A stretch of 62,752 bases of DNA from Verrucomicrobiota bacterium (GCA_028872915.1 JAGWNY010000016.1:1-62752), one strand, 5' to 3'; shown: positions 36,638 to 47,308, numbered from the stretch's first letter. The notes: a model not told the origin generated them from the letters alone. Numbers and translations are program-made.

Positions 36638-39600
36638 ATGATTGACGCACGCGAGGAAGTCCTGGCGCCGGTATCACAACATGGCCCCCGCCGCCGCGCG
36701 GGAAATATTTCAGCCGGCCGGACCAAACGAAACAAAGCAGCCGAAAAGATTTTGAAAATTGAACGGATATTCAGTGACGGGCGCGTCAAGCCCTTCGACC
36801 AAGTCCAATGGGACCGCCGCACCGCGGAGATTACCGACGACGCGGGAAAGGTGATCTTCAAGCAGGAAAACGTGGAGGTGCCCAAGTCATGGTCCCTGCT
36901 GGCCACCAAGGTCGTCGTGTCCAAATATTTTTACGGCGAACAAAATACCTCGGAACGCGAGGTGTCGGTCCGGCAATTGATCCACCGTATCACCCGGACG
37001 ATTGCCGACTGGGGCGTGGCCGACGGCTATTTCAGCAAGGAGGACGGCGAGGTTTTTTATGATGAATTGACCTGGCTATGCCTCAACCAATACGGGGCCT
37101 TCAATTCGCCGGTGTGGTTCAATGTCGGCTTGTATCATCAATACGGCGTGGGACGCAAATCCGGACGGGGCAACTGGTTTTATGATCGCAAGATCGGGAA
37201 GGCGGAACGCGGCGCAACCCAATACGAATATCCGCAGTGCAGCGCATGCTTTATCCAGTCCGTGGACGACAACATGGAGGACATCATGCGCTTGGCGGCA
37301 AGCGAGGCGATGCTCTTCAAGTTTGGTTCGGGCACGGGCACCGATTTGTCGCCCTTGCGGTCGAGCAAGGAAAAGTTGAGCGGGGGCGGACGCCCCAGCG
37401 GGCCAATGAGCTTTTTGAAAGTGTATGACCAGGTGGCAAACGTCGTGAAATCCGGAGGCAAAACCCGCCGGGCCGCAAAGATGAACACGTTGCGGGACTG
37501 GCACGGGGACATCGAGGAATTCATTGACGCCAAGCAGAAGGAGGAAAAAAAGGCGTGGGCCTTGATCGAGCAGGGTTACGACGGCTCCTACAACGGTGAC
37601 GCTTACGGCAGCGTCATGTATCAGAATGAAAATCTGTCCGTGCGCGCTGGCGACGAATTTATGGAAGCGGCCCTGGCCGGAAAGGAATGGTGGACCCGGT
37701 CGGTGACAAACGGCGGCAAACCCCTGGAGAAAAAAGATGCCGCCAGGTTGCTGCTGAAGATTGCCGAGGGCACGTGGATTTGCGGCGACCCCGGAATGCA
37801 ATACGACGGGCCTATCCAGAAATGGCACACCTGCAAGGGCACCGAGCCGATCCATTCCACAAATCCGTGCAGCGAATACGTTTTTATCAACAACACCGCG
37901 TGCAACCTTGCCTCCCTAAACCTCATCAAGTTTAAACGGGAAGACGGGACATTTGACGTGGATCGGTTCAAAGCCGCCGTGCGGATTTTTATCACCGCCC
38001 AGGAAATCGTCGTGGACAACGCGAGTTATCCAACGAAGGACATCGCCGAAAATTCGCACATCTTCAGGACCCTGGGGCTGGGCTACGCGAACCTCGGTTC
38101 GCTCATCATGAGTTACGGCTTGCCGTACGACAGCGACGAGGGGCGCGCCCTGGCCGGCGCCATCACCGCGATTATGACAGGCCATGCCTACGAGCAGAGC
38201 GCCGAAATTGCCGCCAATATGGGGCCTTTTCCGGGGTATCGGAACGCGCGGTGCGCCCACGTGCGCACCCCGCCCCATGCCGACAATGTCAAATCCATGT
38301 TGGGGGTCGTCCAGTTGCATCGGGACGCAGTCGAAGATATCCATCCAAGCGCCGAGTTCGGCTATCTCAAAAATGAGGCGCGCCATTGTTGGGACCGGGC
38401 GCTGGCGCGGGGGCGCGAATCGGGCTATCGCAACGCTCAGGTCACGGTGCTCGCGCCGACCGGCACGATCGCCTTTTTGATGGACTGCGACACCACCGGC
38501 ATTGAGCCGGACATTGCCCTCGTCAAATACAAGCTGCTCGCGGGCGGCGGCATGTTGAAGATTGTCAATCGGGGCGTGCCGCAGGCGTTGCGGCGGCTGG
38601 GCTACAATGCCAAGGAAATTGAAGGCATCGTGGCGCACGTCGAAAAATGCGACACGATTGAAGACGTGGAAGAAAATGGGGCGGCGATTTCATCAGGCCT
38701 GAAGGCGGAGCATCTGCCAGTCTTCGATTCCGCGTTCAAGCCGCATCGGGGGAAACGGAGCATTGGATACTGGGCGCATTTGAAAATGATGGCGGCGGCG
38801 CAGCCGTTCATCAGCGGCGCCATTTCCAAGACAGTCAACATGCCCAATGAGAGCACGGTTGAACAAATCCGCGACACTTACGTTCAGGCCTGGAAGATGG
38901 GATTGAAGTGCGTCGCAATTTACCGGGATGGCTCCAAACGATCACAACCCTTGAACACCAGGAAGACCAATGAAGGCGGTGAAAAAGGCGGCCACGCCGG
39001 AGCTCTTGAGAACCGCATTCAGGAATTGGAGGCCGAAGTGGCCAAATTGCGCGCGGAGGCCGGCAAACCGCTGCGCCGGCGCCTCTCCGATACCCGGCCC
39101 TCGCTCACCCACAAGTTCGACGTAGCCGGACATGAAGGCTATCTGACCGTCGGACTCTTTGGGAACGGCCAGCCCGGTGAATTATTCATTACGATGGCCA
39201 AGGAAGGCTCCACAATCGGCGGATTGATGGACGGAATCGGCACGCTCACGAGTCTGGCCCTTCAATACGGGGTCCCGCTGGAGGCGCTGGTGAAAAAATT
39301 CGCCCATCAACGCTTCGAGCCAAGTGGTTTTACCAGGAACCCCGACATCCGCAACGCAACGTCCATTACCGACTATGTGTTCCGCTGGCTCGCGCTGCAA
39401 TTTGTCCCGGGATACCGGGAAACGGCGGCGGCAAGCCGAATGCAGCCGGAACTGGCCATGCCCGGCCTCCATGAGGAGGTCAAAAAAAAAATAAACAGGC
39501 CGGTGCCTGAACTGCCGATTGCCGAGGAAATGGACGTGTTGGACGTAAAAAATGGAAACGGGCACGGCGGCAGCCAGGGCATGACCCTCACCGCCATGAT

Positions 39601-39709
39601 CACCAACCAGCAGGATGCGCCCACCTGCCCGAACTGCGGGCACGTCACTGTGCGCAATGGTGCCTGTTACAAATGCCTCAATTGCGGCGAAAGCCTGGGA
39701 TGTTCCTGA
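36638..39709 (+). CDS. nrdJ: Adenosylcobalamin-dependent (class II) ribonucleotide reductase
   Basis: 1023 residues. The N-terminal third carries the substrate domain FNSPVWFNVGLYHQYG and QCSACFIQSVDDNMEDI (active-site region), then SGTGTDLSPLRSS, NPCSEYVFINNTACNLASLN, and the effector/active loop APTGTIAFLMDCDTTGIEP. The C-terminus has a zinc ribbon (CPNCG then CYKCLNCGESLGCS) typical of the long B12-dependent enzymes, with redox cysteines. It reduces ribonucleotides to deoxyribonucleotides using adenosylcobalamin, with or without oxygen. Monocistronic, with its own candidate promoter and terminator. Confidence 0.96.
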   Translation: MIDAREEVLAPVSQHGPRRRAGNISAGRTKRNKAAEKILKIERIFSDGRVKPFDQVQWDRRTAEITDDAGKVIFKQENVEVPKSWSLLATKVVVSKYFYGEQNTSEREVSVRQLIHRITRTIADWGVADGYFSKEDGEVFYDELTWLCLNQYGAFNSPVWFNVGLYHQYGVGRKSGRGNWFYDRKIGKAERGATQYEYPQCSACFIQSVDDNMEDIMRLAASEAMLFKFGSGTGTDLSPLRSSKEKLSGGGRPSGPMSFLKVYDQVANVVKSGGKTRRAAKMNTLRDWHGDIEEFIDAKQKEEKKAWALIEQGYDGSYNGDAYGSVMYQNENLSVRAGDEFMEAALAGKEWWTRSVTNGGKPLEKKDAARLLLKIAEGTWICGDPGMQYDGPIQKWHTCKGTEPIHSTNPCSEYVFINNTACNLASLNLIKFKREDGTFDVDRFKAAVRIFITAQEIVVDNASYPTKDIAENSHIFRTLGLGYANLGSLIMSYGLPYDSDEGRALAGAITAIMTGHAYEQSAEIAANMGPFPGYRNARCAHVRTPPHADNVKSMLGVVQLHRDAVEDIHPSAEFGYLKNEARHCWDRALARGRESGYRNAQVTVLAPTGTIAFLMDCDTTGIEPDIALVKYKLLAGGGMLKIVNRGVPQALRRLGYNAKEIEGIVAHVEKCDTIEDVEENGAAISSGLKAEHLPVFDSAFKPHRGKRSIGYWAHLKMMAAAQPFISGAISKTVNMPNESTVEQIRDTYVQAWKMGLKCVAIYRDGSKRSQPLNTRKTNEGGEKGGHAGALENRIQELEAEVAKLRAEAGKPLRRRLSDTRPSLTHKFDVAGHEGYLTVGLFGNGQPGELFITMAKEGSTIGGLMDGIGTLTSLALQYGVPLEALVKKFAHQRFEPSGFTRNPDIRNATSITDYVFRWLALQFVPGYRETAAASRMQPELAMPGLHEEVKKKINRPVPELPIAEEMDVLDVKNGNGHGGSQGMTLTAMITNQQDAPTCPNCGHVTVRNGACYKCLNCGESLGCS

Positions 39710-39729
39710 CAAGCCGGGTCGGAGGTGGA

Positions 39730-39763
39730 GGCCGGAGAAGCGTTGTTTTCTCCGGCCCTTTTT
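39730..39763 (+). terminator. Rho-independent terminator after nrdJ
   Basis: A perfect 10-bp stem GGCCGGAGAA (39730-39739) with TTCTCCGGCC (39748-39757), an 8-base loop and then CTTTTT. It lies 20 bp past the nrdJ stop. Confidence 0.88.
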
Positions 39764-39812
39764 GTCGAATGAAAACAACCGTCCGCGCGAGATGCGGCGA
39801 TGGAACGGAAAA

Positions 39813-40499
39813 CTACGATTGCGCCCGCAATTTTTCGAGCGCCGCCCGCGCCGCGTCACTTTCAGCCGCTTTTTTGGTCTTACCCCGGCCGCGGGCCAGT
39901 TCAACGCCCTCATGATGCACGGTGCATTCGAATAATCGGTCATGGTCGGGGCCGGTTGCCGATATGAGGCGGTATTCGGGTGCTTGAGGGGAATGCGCCT
40001 GCAGCCATTCCTGCAATTCGCCCTTGGGATTGTCAATCACCGGCAGCCCGGCAAGTTCGCCGAAGGCATCGCTGAATTGGCTCAGGATAAATGCGGCGGC
40101 CGACGCCACGCCGCCATCCAGAAATATCGCTCCCAGCAGCGCTTCAAAGGCGTCCGCCAGCGTTGAGGGCCGCTCGCGTCCGCCGTGCCGCTCTTCGCCC
40201 TCTCCCAGTATTAAATGTCCCCCCAAGCCCAGCGACCGCGCCCGTTCCGCAAGGGTGCGGCGATTCACCAGCCGGGCGCGCGCCTTCGTCAAGGGTCCTT
40301 CATCAAAGCCGGGAAATTGTTCATAAAGCTTTTGCGTGAGCACGAGTTGAAGCACCGCATCCCCAAGAAATTCCAAACGTTGATTGTGTCCCGTCGTCGC
40401 CCCTTCATGCGCCACGGACGGATGGGTCAGCGCAAGCCGCAACAAATTTTCATCATGAAATTTGTAGTTCAGGCGGCGTTGAAGATCGTCCGGCGGCAT
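39813..40499 (-). CDS. rnc: Ribonuclease III
   Basis: 228 residues. The signature motif is NQRLEFLGDAVLQLVLT, with the second catalytic patch LADAFEALLGAIFLDGG. The C-terminal double-stranded RNA-binding domain is NPKGELQEWLQAHSPQAPEYRL through GKTKKAAESDAARAALEKL. It cleaves double-stranded RNA in rRNA maturation. It may also process tracrRNA:pre-crRNA duplexes of the V-B locus 22 kb away, since type II systems and probably V-B use host RNase III; that is inference. Its start touches the end of the zinc-ribbon gene. Confidence 0.97.
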   Translation of the reverse strand: MPPDDLQRRLNYKFHDENLLRLALTHPSVAHEGATTGHNQRLEFLGDAVLQLVLTQKLYEQFPGFDEGPLTKARARLVNRRTLAERARSLGLGGHLILGEGEERHGGRERPSTLADAFEALLGAIFLDGGVASAAAFILSQFSDAFGELAGLPVIDNPKGELQEWLQAHSPQAPEYRLISATGPDHDRLFECTVHHEGVELARGRGKTKKAAESDAARAALEKLRAQS

Positions 40500-41050
40500 C
40501 AGGTTTCGGACACGGTTGCCGTCTGGTTTTCCGGCCTGGGTTCCAATCCGTGTTCCAGCAGGTGGGCGACCTCCTGCTGGATTTGTTCAAGTTGGTCCAG
40601 TCGCGGCGCCGGATCGGGGATGGTGAAGACGTCCCCGGTGCCCGGCTGCTCATAGATAATGATGCGTCTGCCTTCGTGGGCGGTTTGTTCCTTGACTTTC
40701 AGAAGGCGTTTGCGTTCGAGCATCACCGCGAGAATGTAGCCGGCGGGCGCGTGGCGCGGATCATTGAGCGCCACCAGTTTGCGCAACAACGTTTCGGCCG
40801 TGTCGCGCTGGATTGGCTCCGCCACGGGCGTGGGCGCCTCAAAAAGTCCCTGCCAGTGTGAAATGAAGCCTTTCCGGTCGCGCGCGCCCTGGCTGAACTG
40901 GTTCTGCCAGCATTCCTGGCAAACATCCAGGCGGCGCAGAAACGGCGGCTCGTCAAACAGCAGCGTATGAAGCGGCTGCCGGTCGGCAAAGGGCCGGGCG
41001 CACGATCCACATGCGGCGGCGCGGCTTTGTATGTTCCATTCGTTCGTCAC
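40499..41050 (-). CDS. Conserved hypothetical protein with N-terminal zinc ribbon
   Basis: 183 residues. Two CxxC pairs (C14/C17 in CGSC, C44/C47 in CQEC) suggest a zinc ribbon. After that the sequence is helical and charged (DTAETLLRKLVALNDPRHAP, then LLKVKEQTAHEGRRIIIYE). I do not recognise a named family; the protein appears conserved next to rnc in related bacteria, as far as I recall. Its last base is the first of rnc (1-bp overlap), so the pair is coupled. It may bind RNA, but nothing proves this. Confidence 0.7.
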   Translation of the reverse strand: MTNEWNIQSRAAACGSCARPFADRQPLHTLLFDEPPFLRRLDVCQECWQNQFSQGARDRKGFISHWQGLFEAPTPVAEPIQRDTAETLLRKLVALNDPRHAPAGYILAVMLERKRLLKVKEQTAHEGRRIIIYEQPGTGDVFTIPDPAPRLDQLEQIQQEVAHLLEHGLEPRPENQTATVSET

Positions 41051-41056
41051 GCGATG

Positions 41057-41845
41057 CTATCGCCGGTTGCCTTGTTTGTCATGCGCCTTGCCGTGCCGGC
41101 TGGCAGGAAGCCGGACCGTGAACGTTGAACCTTTGGCAAACTCGCTGCCGACCTCGATCGAACCGCGATGCGCGTGAATGATGCGTTGCGAAATCGCCAG
41201 GCCCAGTCCGGTGCCGTTTTTTTTCGTCGTAAAAAATGGCCGGAACACTTGGGAAAGATTTTCAGGGGAAATGCCGATCCCGGTGTCGCGGACCTCCACC
41301 CGCACACAACGCCCGGTCTTCTCTTCCGCCAGTGCCGTGGAAACCGCCAGCGTGCCCCCGGCGCTCATTGCTTCCAGCGCGTTGAGCAGAAGGTTCATGC
41401 ACACTTGCTGCAACTGCGCCGCGTCGCCCTCTACGGCGTCCGGGTTGGCGCGGAAATCCGTGGCCAGTGAAATCGCTTTTTCCCCGATTTGGTGCTGCAA
41501 GAGCCGCAGGCAATGGTCGAGCGCCTCATGCACCCGCACCGTCTCGTAAGAAGGCGGTTTGGGCACAGAAAACCGCAGTATCTGGCCCGCCAGCAAATCA
41601 ATCCGTTTCAATTCCCGCGCAACCACTTCGGCCATTTCACGATCCTCCGCCTTCTGCAATAGCAGGTCAATAAACGTCTTGACCGCTGTGAGACTGTTCT
41701 TGATCTCATGGGCGACCCCGGCCGATAGCGTGCCCAAATTGGCCAGCCGGTCAATCTGCCGCATCTTTTCCTCTGACATGGCTGAGGCGTTCCAGAAATT
41801 GGAATCGTCCCGGCCACCTTTGTCTGGTGAATCAGTTGCTGACAT
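41057..41845 (-). CDS. Sensor histidine kinase (no sensor domain visible)
   Basis: 262 residues from the ATG at 41845; an ATG at 41968 would add a hydrophobic segment that could be a membrane anchor. HisKA domain with H46 (GTLSAGVAHEIKNSLTAVKT), then an HATPase with N box QQVCMNLLLNALEAMSAGG, G1 DTGIGISPENL, F box FFTTKKNGTGLGLAI. NtrB/PilS-like class. It autophosphorylates and passes phosphate to an unidentified response regulator. The gene is 6 bp before the zinc-ribbon gene, so probably in its operon. Confidence 0.88.
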   Translation of the reverse strand: MSATDSPDKGGRDDSNFWNASAMSEEKMRQIDRLANLGTLSAGVAHEIKNSLTAVKTFIDLLLQKAEDREMAEVVARELKRIDLLAGQILRFSVPKPPSYETVRVHEALDHCLRLLQHQIGEKAISLATDFRANPDAVEGDAAQLQQVCMNLLLNALEAMSAGGTLAVSTALAEEKTGRCVRVEVRDTGIGISPENLSQVFRPFFTTKKNGTGLGLAISQRIIHAHRGSIEVGSEFAKGSTFTVRLPASRHGKAHDKQGNRR

Positions 41846-42179
41846 ATAAACGACGATATGCCGCCCGCAATTTACGTTTGACTGCGTGCGCAGTCTAATC
41901 AAGCGGCTCCCCCCAACCAACAAAAAACTGAACAAACCGCATAGACCCATCTTTGGGGATATTGACAAATCGCCGCCCGGGGTGTTTCGCGGTCACACCG
42001 GTTGCGGAATGGATTCAAGTTCGGGCTGATCCCCTTCATATTCATCTCCAGTCACGCTGTCCAACCTCGCTCTCTAACTTGGCCCCGGGCATGTCGAACT
42101 TGGCATTGACTCGCGCCGCTTCCCTGCTAGGATGCGCCGCCTGTTTCTTAAATTTTTCGACACCTCAAAAACATCGGTT

Positions 42180-44912
42180 ATGGCAAAATCATCAAAATCC
42201 CGCAAATACGTCTTCCTTTTTGGCAATAAAAAAGCCGATGGCAACGGCTCCATGAAGCCTCTGCTCGGTGGCAAAGGCGCCAATCTTGCCGAAATGACCC
42301 GCATTGGACTGCCGGTGCCGCCCGGCTTCACCATCACCACCGAGGTTTGCACCCACTTTTACGCCAATAAGCGATCTTATCCAAAGGAACTCCAATCGCA
42401 GATTGCCGCCGGCATCGCCAACATGGAAGGCATCATGCGCAAAAAATTCGGCGACCGAAACGCAATGCCGCTGCTCGTGGCCGTGCGCTCCGGCGCGCGG
42501 GATTCCATGCCAGGCATGATGGACACCATCCTCAATCTGGGATTGAACGACGAAACCGTGCTGGCGCTGGCCGCCGCCACTCAAAACGAGCGCTTTGCCT
42601 GGGATTGCTACCGTCGCTTTATTCAAATGTACGGCGACGTGGTGATGGGCGTTCAAAAACGGCCCGGAGAGGACCACGAACCCTTCGAAACCGTCATTGC
42701 CCAACTCAAGGAGGAACGCCACGGGGACGCCGAAATGGAAGACCCTAAATTGACGACGGTGGATTTGAAGGAGTTGGTGGTGCGGTTCAAGCGGCTGGTC
42801 AGGCAGCGGACAGGGCGGCACTTTCCCGCCCATCCATGGGAGCAGCTCAAGGGCGCCATCGGAGCCGTTTTCGGCTCCTGGATGAATGACCGGGCGATTG
42901 TCTATCGCCGCAAATACAACATTCCCGGCGATTGGGGAACGGCTGTCAACGTCCAGGCGATGGTGTTTGGCAATACGGGCAATCATTCCGGATCGGGCGT
43001 TGCCTTCACCCGCGACCCCGCGACCGGCGAAAAGGTTTTTTATGGAGAATTTCTCATGAACGCCCAGGGCGAAGACGTGGTGGCGGGAGTCAGGACGCCG
43101 GAGCCGGTGCAAAAACTGGCGGAAAAACACATGGCCTCCTATCGCGAACTGGAACGCATTCGGGCCATTCTCGAAAAGCATTTCAAGGATGTTCAGGATT
43201 TTGAGTTCACCATCGAGGAAGGCCGCGTATTCATGCTTCAGACCCGCAACGGCAAACGCACGGGCGTGGCGGCCGTGCGCTTCGCCTGCGACATGGTCCG
43301 TGAAAGGCTTATTGATTGGAAGACAGCCATTCAGCGGGTGCCGGCGGAGCAATTGGACCAGGTGCTGGCCCCGATATTTGACCGCGCGGCCCTCAAATCC
43401 GCCCAAGCCATCGCTTCGGGCCTCCCCGCCGGCCCGGGGGCCGCTTCCGGCAAAATCTACTTCAACGCCGATCGCTCGGTGGAAGCCGCCAACGCCGGAG
43501 AGAAGGTGTTGCTGGTGCGGGTCGAGACCTCGCCCGAAGACCTGCGGGGAATGATTGCGGCCGAAGGCATCCTCACCGCGCGCGGCGGCGTCAGTTCCCA
43601 TGCGGCTCTGGTGGCCCGCCAGATGGGCAAGGTCTGCGTGTGCGGCGCCAGCGCCCTGCGCGTGGATTATCATGCCCGGACAATGTCGGTTGGCGAACGC
43701 GTCTTTCGGGAGGGGGACCCTTTGTCCATTGACGGCACGAGCGGCGGCGTCTATGCCGGCGAAGTCAAAACCGCCCACAGCGAAGTCATTCAGGCCCTCC
43801 TCGAAGGCCATCGCGAAGCGCGCCGCAGCATTTCTTTCAGGAATTTCGCCCAACTGATGAAGTGGTGCTCCCAGGTGGCCCGGCTCGAAGTGCGGACCAA
43901 CGCGGACAGCCCGGAGCAAACCCGCAACGCTGTCGCTTTTGGCGCCCGAGGCATTGGCCTGTGCAGGACCGAGCACATGTTTTTTGAAGGAGATCGCATT
44001 GACGCCATGCGCGGGATGATTCTGGCGGAAAAGACGGATGATCGGAAAAAGGCCCTGGCGAAATTGCTGCCATATCAGCGGGAGGATTTCGCCGGCATCT
44101 TCCGCGAATTGAACGGGTTGCCCGCCACTATCAGGTTTTTGGACCCGCCGCTCCACGAATTTTTACCCCACGACCATGCCCAGCAGACGGCGCTGGCCAA
44201 TAAAATCGGCATCAGCGCCGACAAGATCGCCAAGCGCGTCCACGAGTTGCACGAGTTCAATCCCATGCTCGGCCATCGCGGCTGCCGCCTTGGGATCGCG
44301 TATCCGGAAATTTCCGAGATGCAGGCCCGCGCGATTTTTGAAGCCGCCGCCGAGGTCCAAAAACAGGGGATCAAATGCAGGCCCGAAATCATGATTCCAC
44401 TGGTCGGCTTCAAGAAGGAATTGGACCTTCAATTGGACGTCGTCCATCGCGTTGCGCGCGAGGTCATGGCCCGGGAGAAGATCAAGTTGAACTACCTGGT
44501 CGGCACTATGATCGAAGTGCCGCGTGGCGCTCTGCGAGCCGGTGAAATTGCGCGGACGGCCGAATTTTTCAGTTTCGGAACCAACGACCTCACTCAAACC
44601 TGCCTCGGGATGAGCCGGGACGATTCCGGCTCGTTCCTGCCCCATTACGCCGAGCTTGAGATCATCAAACGGAATCCTTTTGCCACCATTGACGAGGATG
44701 GCGTGGGCGCCTTGATGAAGATCGCCGTTGAAAATGGCCGCAAGACTCGGCCGGGCATCAAACTGGGAATTTGCGGTGAACATGGCGGCGATCCGGATTC
44801 CGTCAAGTTTTGTCATCGCCTCGGACTCACCTATGTCAGTTGCTCTCCGTTCCGGGTGCCCGTCGCGCGACTGGCTGCCGCCCAGGCAGCCTTGCAGGAC
44901 CAGAAAAAATAA
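42180..44912 (+). CDS. ppdK: Pyruvate, phosphate dikinase
   Basis: 910 residues from the ATG at 42180; an upstream ATG at 42132 is less likely. An N-terminal ATP-grasp domain ([20 protein letters not shown]), the phosphohistidine domain with the swivelling His ([21 protein letters not shown]), and the PEP/pyruvate TIM barrel ([28 protein letters not shown], and the catalytic Cys of [10 protein letters not shown]). It interconverts ATP, phosphate and pyruvate with AMP, PPi and PEP, important for PEP supply when pyruvate dehydrogenase is also in use. Single-gene unit. Confidence 0.97.
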   Translation: MAKSSKSRKYVFLFGNKKADGNGSMKPLLGGKGANLAEMTRIGLPVPPGFTITTEVCTHFYANKRSYPKELQSQIAAGIANMEGIMRKKFGDRNAMPLLVAVRSGARDSMPGMMDTILNLGLNDETVLALAAATQNERFAWDCYRRFIQMYGDVVMGVQKRPGEDHEPFETVIAQLKEERHGDAEMEDPKLTTVDLKELVVRFKRLVRQRTGRHFPAHPWEQLKGAIGAVFGSWMNDRAIVYRRKYNIPGDWGTAVNVQAMVFGNTGNHSGSGVAFTRDPATGEKVFYGEFLMNAQGEDVVAGVRTPEPVQKLAEKHMASYRELERIRAILEKHFKDVQDFEFTIEEGRVFMLQTRNGKRTGVAAVRFACDMVRERLIDWKTAIQRVPAEQLDQVLAPIFDRAALKSAQAIASGLPAGPGAASGKIYFNADRSVEAANAGEKVLLVRVETSPEDLRGMIAAEGILTARGGVSSHAALVARQMGKVCVCGASALRVDYHARTMSVGERVFREGDPLSIDGTSGGVYAGEVKTAHSEVIQALLEGHREARRSISFRNFAQLMKWCSQVARLEVRTNADSPEQTRNAVAFGARGIGLCRTEHMFFEGDRIDAMRGMILAEKTDDRKKALAKLLPYQREDFAGIFRELNGLPATIRFLDPPLHEFLPHDHAQQTALANKIGISADKIAKRVHELHEFNPMLGHRGCRLGIAYPEISEMQARAIFEAAAEVQKQGIKCRPEIMIPLVGFKKELDLQLDVVHRVAREVMAREKIKLNYLVGTMIEVPRGALRAGEIARTAEFFSFGTNDLTQTCLGMSRDDSGSFLPHYAELEIIKRNPFATIDEDGVGALMKIAVENGRKTRPGIKLGICGEHGGDPDSVKFCHRLGLTYVSCSPFRVPVARLAAAQAALQDQKK

Positions 44913-44977
44913 TTGCCGTTCACGGGCAATGGACGGATGGCCTTGCAAATTTGTCCTTCCTGGGTTCTTCTTTTGCC

Positions 44978-45790
44978 ATGCGATTGAGGTCCGGTCTTGC
45001 GGCGGCGTGCGCGTTGGCAGCCTTCCTCGCGGCCGGCTGCTCTCGGAATCCGGGCATCGTCTTCCAAGGGTATATTGAGGGCGAATACGTCTATATCGCG
45101 CCGCCCGTCGGCGGCACCTTGACGAATCTGGCCGTTGCCCGTGGCAGCCACGTTAAGACAGGCCAGTTGCTTTTCATCCTGGACCGCAGCCCCCAAGCCG
45201 CCGAACTCCGCGCTGCGGAGAAAAACCTGGCGCAGGCGCGCGCCAATCTTGCGCTGGCACAAGCCGAATACGTCCGGCGGGTGAATTTGCGCGCCGTACA
45301 GCGCGTCATCTCCGCCGAGGAACTCGACCGTGCCCGCGCCGACCGCGATGCCGCCGCCGCCCGCGCGGGTTCCATGCAGGCCAACCTGGACAAGGCCAGA
45401 TGGTCGTGGGAACAGAAAGCCCAATATGCGCCCGCCAACGCCTTTGTCCAGGACACGCTGTATCGGCCAGGAGAGTGGGTCCCCGCGGGCAGTCCGGTGG
45501 TCGTGCTGCTCCCGCCGGCAAACATCAAGGTCCGGTTTTTCGTGCCCGAACCATGGTTGGCGCGGCTTCATGCCGGCGAAGTGGTCGCCGTGACTTTTGA
45601 CGGAATGCCCCATCCCTGCTCCGCGACCATCCATTATATCTCATCGGAGGCGGAATTTACGCCGCCGGTCCTCTACAACCGCCAAAACCGGGCCAATCTC
45701 ATTTATATGATGGAAGGGAGCTTTTCAGCCGCGGACGCCCCGCAACTGCGTCCGGGACAGCCGGTGGACGTCGCGGTAAATTCCCCATGA
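44978..45790 (+). CDS. HlyD-family periplasmic adaptor lipoprotein
   Basis: 270 residues from the ATG at 44978. A signal peptide ends in a lipobox (LAAFLAAGC), so it should be lipid-anchored. The biotinyl-lipoyl half-motif (YIAPPVGGTLTNLAV, then GSHVKTGQLLFILD) frames a coiled coil (about 75-145) and the beta-barrel domain of efflux adaptors. The layout resembles E. coli YbhG. It bridges an ABC exporter to the outer membrane. The next gene, 6 bp on, is the matching ATPase. Confidence 0.88.
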   Translation: MRLRSGLAAACALAAFLAAGCSRNPGIVFQGYIEGEYVYIAPPVGGTLTNLAVARGSHVKTGQLLFILDRSPQAAELRAAEKNLAQARANLALAQAEYVRRVNLRAVQRVISAEELDRARADRDAAAARAGSMQANLDKARWSWEQKAQYAPANAFVQDTLYRPGEWVPAGSPVVVLLPPANIKVRFFVPEPWLARLHAGEVVAVTFDGMPHPCSATIHYISSEAEFTPPVLYNRQNRANLIYMMEGSFSAADAPQLRPGQPVDVAVNSP

Positions 45791-45796
45791 ATCACC

Positions 45797-46762
45797 ATGG
45801 CGGCCTCCGAACTGGACATTGACGTTCACGGCATCACGAAAAAATTCGGCGACCGGGTTGTGGTCAATAACATTGCCATGCGCGTCAGGCATGGGGAGAT
45901 ATACGGTTTCCTGGGGCCGAACGGCAGCGGAAAAACAACTTTTCTGCGGATGCTGTGCGGGCTGCTCAAGCCGGACGCGGGCGCGGGCCGATGCCTGGGC
46001 CTCGATTTTCGGCGCCAAAGCGCGGAGATCAAAAAGCAGGTCGGCTACATGACGCAACGCTTCAGTTTTTACGAAGACCTGACGATTGAAGAAAACCTGG
46101 ATTTTATCGCGCGCATTTACGGAGTCCACGACCGCAAGCGGGCCGTGCGAAAGAGCCTGGAACGCCTGGGCATGAGTGAGCGGCGCCGGCAACTGGCTGG
46201 AACGCTTTCCGGCGGCTGGAAGCAGCGGCTCGCCCTTTCGGCCTCTCTCATTCATGACCCGCGCTTGTTGCTCCTCGACGAGCCGACGGCCGGAGTGGAC
46301 CCCAAGGCGCGCCGCGATTTTTGGGACGAGATTCATCGCCTCGCCGGCGAGGGCCTGACGGTGCTGATTACGACGCATTACATGGACGAAGCCGAACGGT
46401 GCCATCGCCTGGCCTATATCGCCTATGGCAACCTGCTGGCCAGCGGCAGCGGACCGGAGGTCGTAAAGGCGGCGGGATTGACTACGTTTGAAATCACCGG
46501 CCCGCATTTGTATGCCTTCGAACAAAAACTCCGCGGGCGCCCGGGCATTGAGCAGGTGGTCGCGTTTGGCTCGACCCTCCACGTCAGCGGCCGGGACGCG
46601 GAAAAATTGCGGGCGGGCATTAATTCCTTCCTCACGGGCGAATACCATTGCGAGCCTGTCCCGTCCCGCTTGGAGGATGTGTTCATCAGTCTCATGGAAA
46701 CGGCAAAGGACAATTTCTCGTCACAGGCCCTAAGGCCGCCCTTGTCCTGCCGGTCCCAATAA
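45797..46762 (+). CDS. ABC transporter ATP-binding protein (YbhF/DrrA-like)
   Basis: 321 residues with one nucleotide-binding domain: Walker A GPNGSGKTTFLRML, Q-loop YMTQRFSFYEDL, signature LSGGWKQRLAL, Walker B LLLLDEPTAGVDP, H-loop TTHYMD. The C-terminal extension is typical of ABC-2-type drug or polysaccharide exporters. The ABC-2 permease expected next to it is absent: 72 bp on, the convergent bcp gene ends. Adaptor and ATPase form a two-gene operon. Confidence 0.92.
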   Translation: MAASELDIDVHGITKKFGDRVVVNNIAMRVRHGEIYGFLGPNGSGKTTFLRMLCGLLKPDAGAGRCLGLDFRRQSAEIKKQVGYMTQRFSFYEDLTIEENLDFIARIYGVHDRKRAVRKSLERLGMSERRRQLAGTLSGGWKQRLALSASLIHDPRLLLLDEPTAGVDPKARRDFWDEIHRLAGEGLTVLITTHYMDEAERCHRLAYIAYGNLLASGSGPEVVKAAGLTTFEITGPHLYAFEQKLRGRPGIEQVVAFGSTLHVSGRDAEKLRAGINSFLTGEYHCEPVPSRLEDVFISLMETAKDNFSSQALRPPLSCRSQ

Positions 46763-46834
46763 TTTGCGCACGGCGCTTTCTCCGCGTACTGCGCGATCCG
46801 GTGCTGTCTCAAAATCTGCTCGCGACAAAATCCT

Positions 46835-47308
46835 TCACAACGCGGCCAGCGCTTCCGCCGCGTGCTCGTCGGGCTTGACCCGCGGCCAAATCTTTTTAAT
46901 GCGACCGTCCGGGCCGATCAGGAAGGTCACCCGATGGACGCCCGTGTATTTGCGGCCCATGAACGTCTTTTCACCCCAAACTCCATAGCCTCGCGCAATG
47001 GCTTTGTCCTCATCGGCCAGCAGCGTAAAGGGCAGCTTGAATTTTTCGACAAATTTGTCGTGGGATTTCACCCCGTCGGTGCTGATGCCCAGCACTGCCG
47101 CGCCGCGCCTTTGGAATTCGGACCACAGGTCGCGAAACGCGCAGGCTTCCCGCGTGCAGCCGGGAGTGTCGTCCTTGGGATAAAAATAGAGGATTACGTT
47201 TTTACCCTTGAAATCAGACAGGGCGACCCGCCCGCCGCCATTCGTCCGCGCGGAAAAGGGCGGCGCGGCGTCTCCTTGCTTCAATGTGGGCGCGAGGTCT
47301 TTTCGCAT
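46835..47308 (-). CDS. bcp: Peroxiredoxin, BCP/PrxQ type
   Basis: 157 residues from the ATG at 47308. The peroxidatic cysteine is C51 and the resolving cysteine C56, five residues apart (DDTPGCTREACAFRD), the atypical 2-Cys pattern of BCP. The fold signatures LYFYPKDDTPGC and GVHRVTFLIGPDG are intact. It reduces hydroperoxides with thioredoxin. It lies 2 bp after pgsA on the same strand. Confidence 0.95.
   Translation of the reverse strand: MRKDLAPTLKQGDAAPPFSARTNGGGRVALSDFKGKNVILYFYPKDDTPGCTREACAFRDLWSEFQRRGAAVLGISTDGVKSHDKFVEKFKLPFTLLADEDKAIARGYGVWGEKTFMGRKYTGVHRVTFLIGPDGRIKKIWPRVKPDEHAAEALAAL

Noticed and set aside
42192..44156. 654-residue minus-strand frame inside ppdK
   Set aside because: Shadow of ppdK, which has intact motifs on the other strand.
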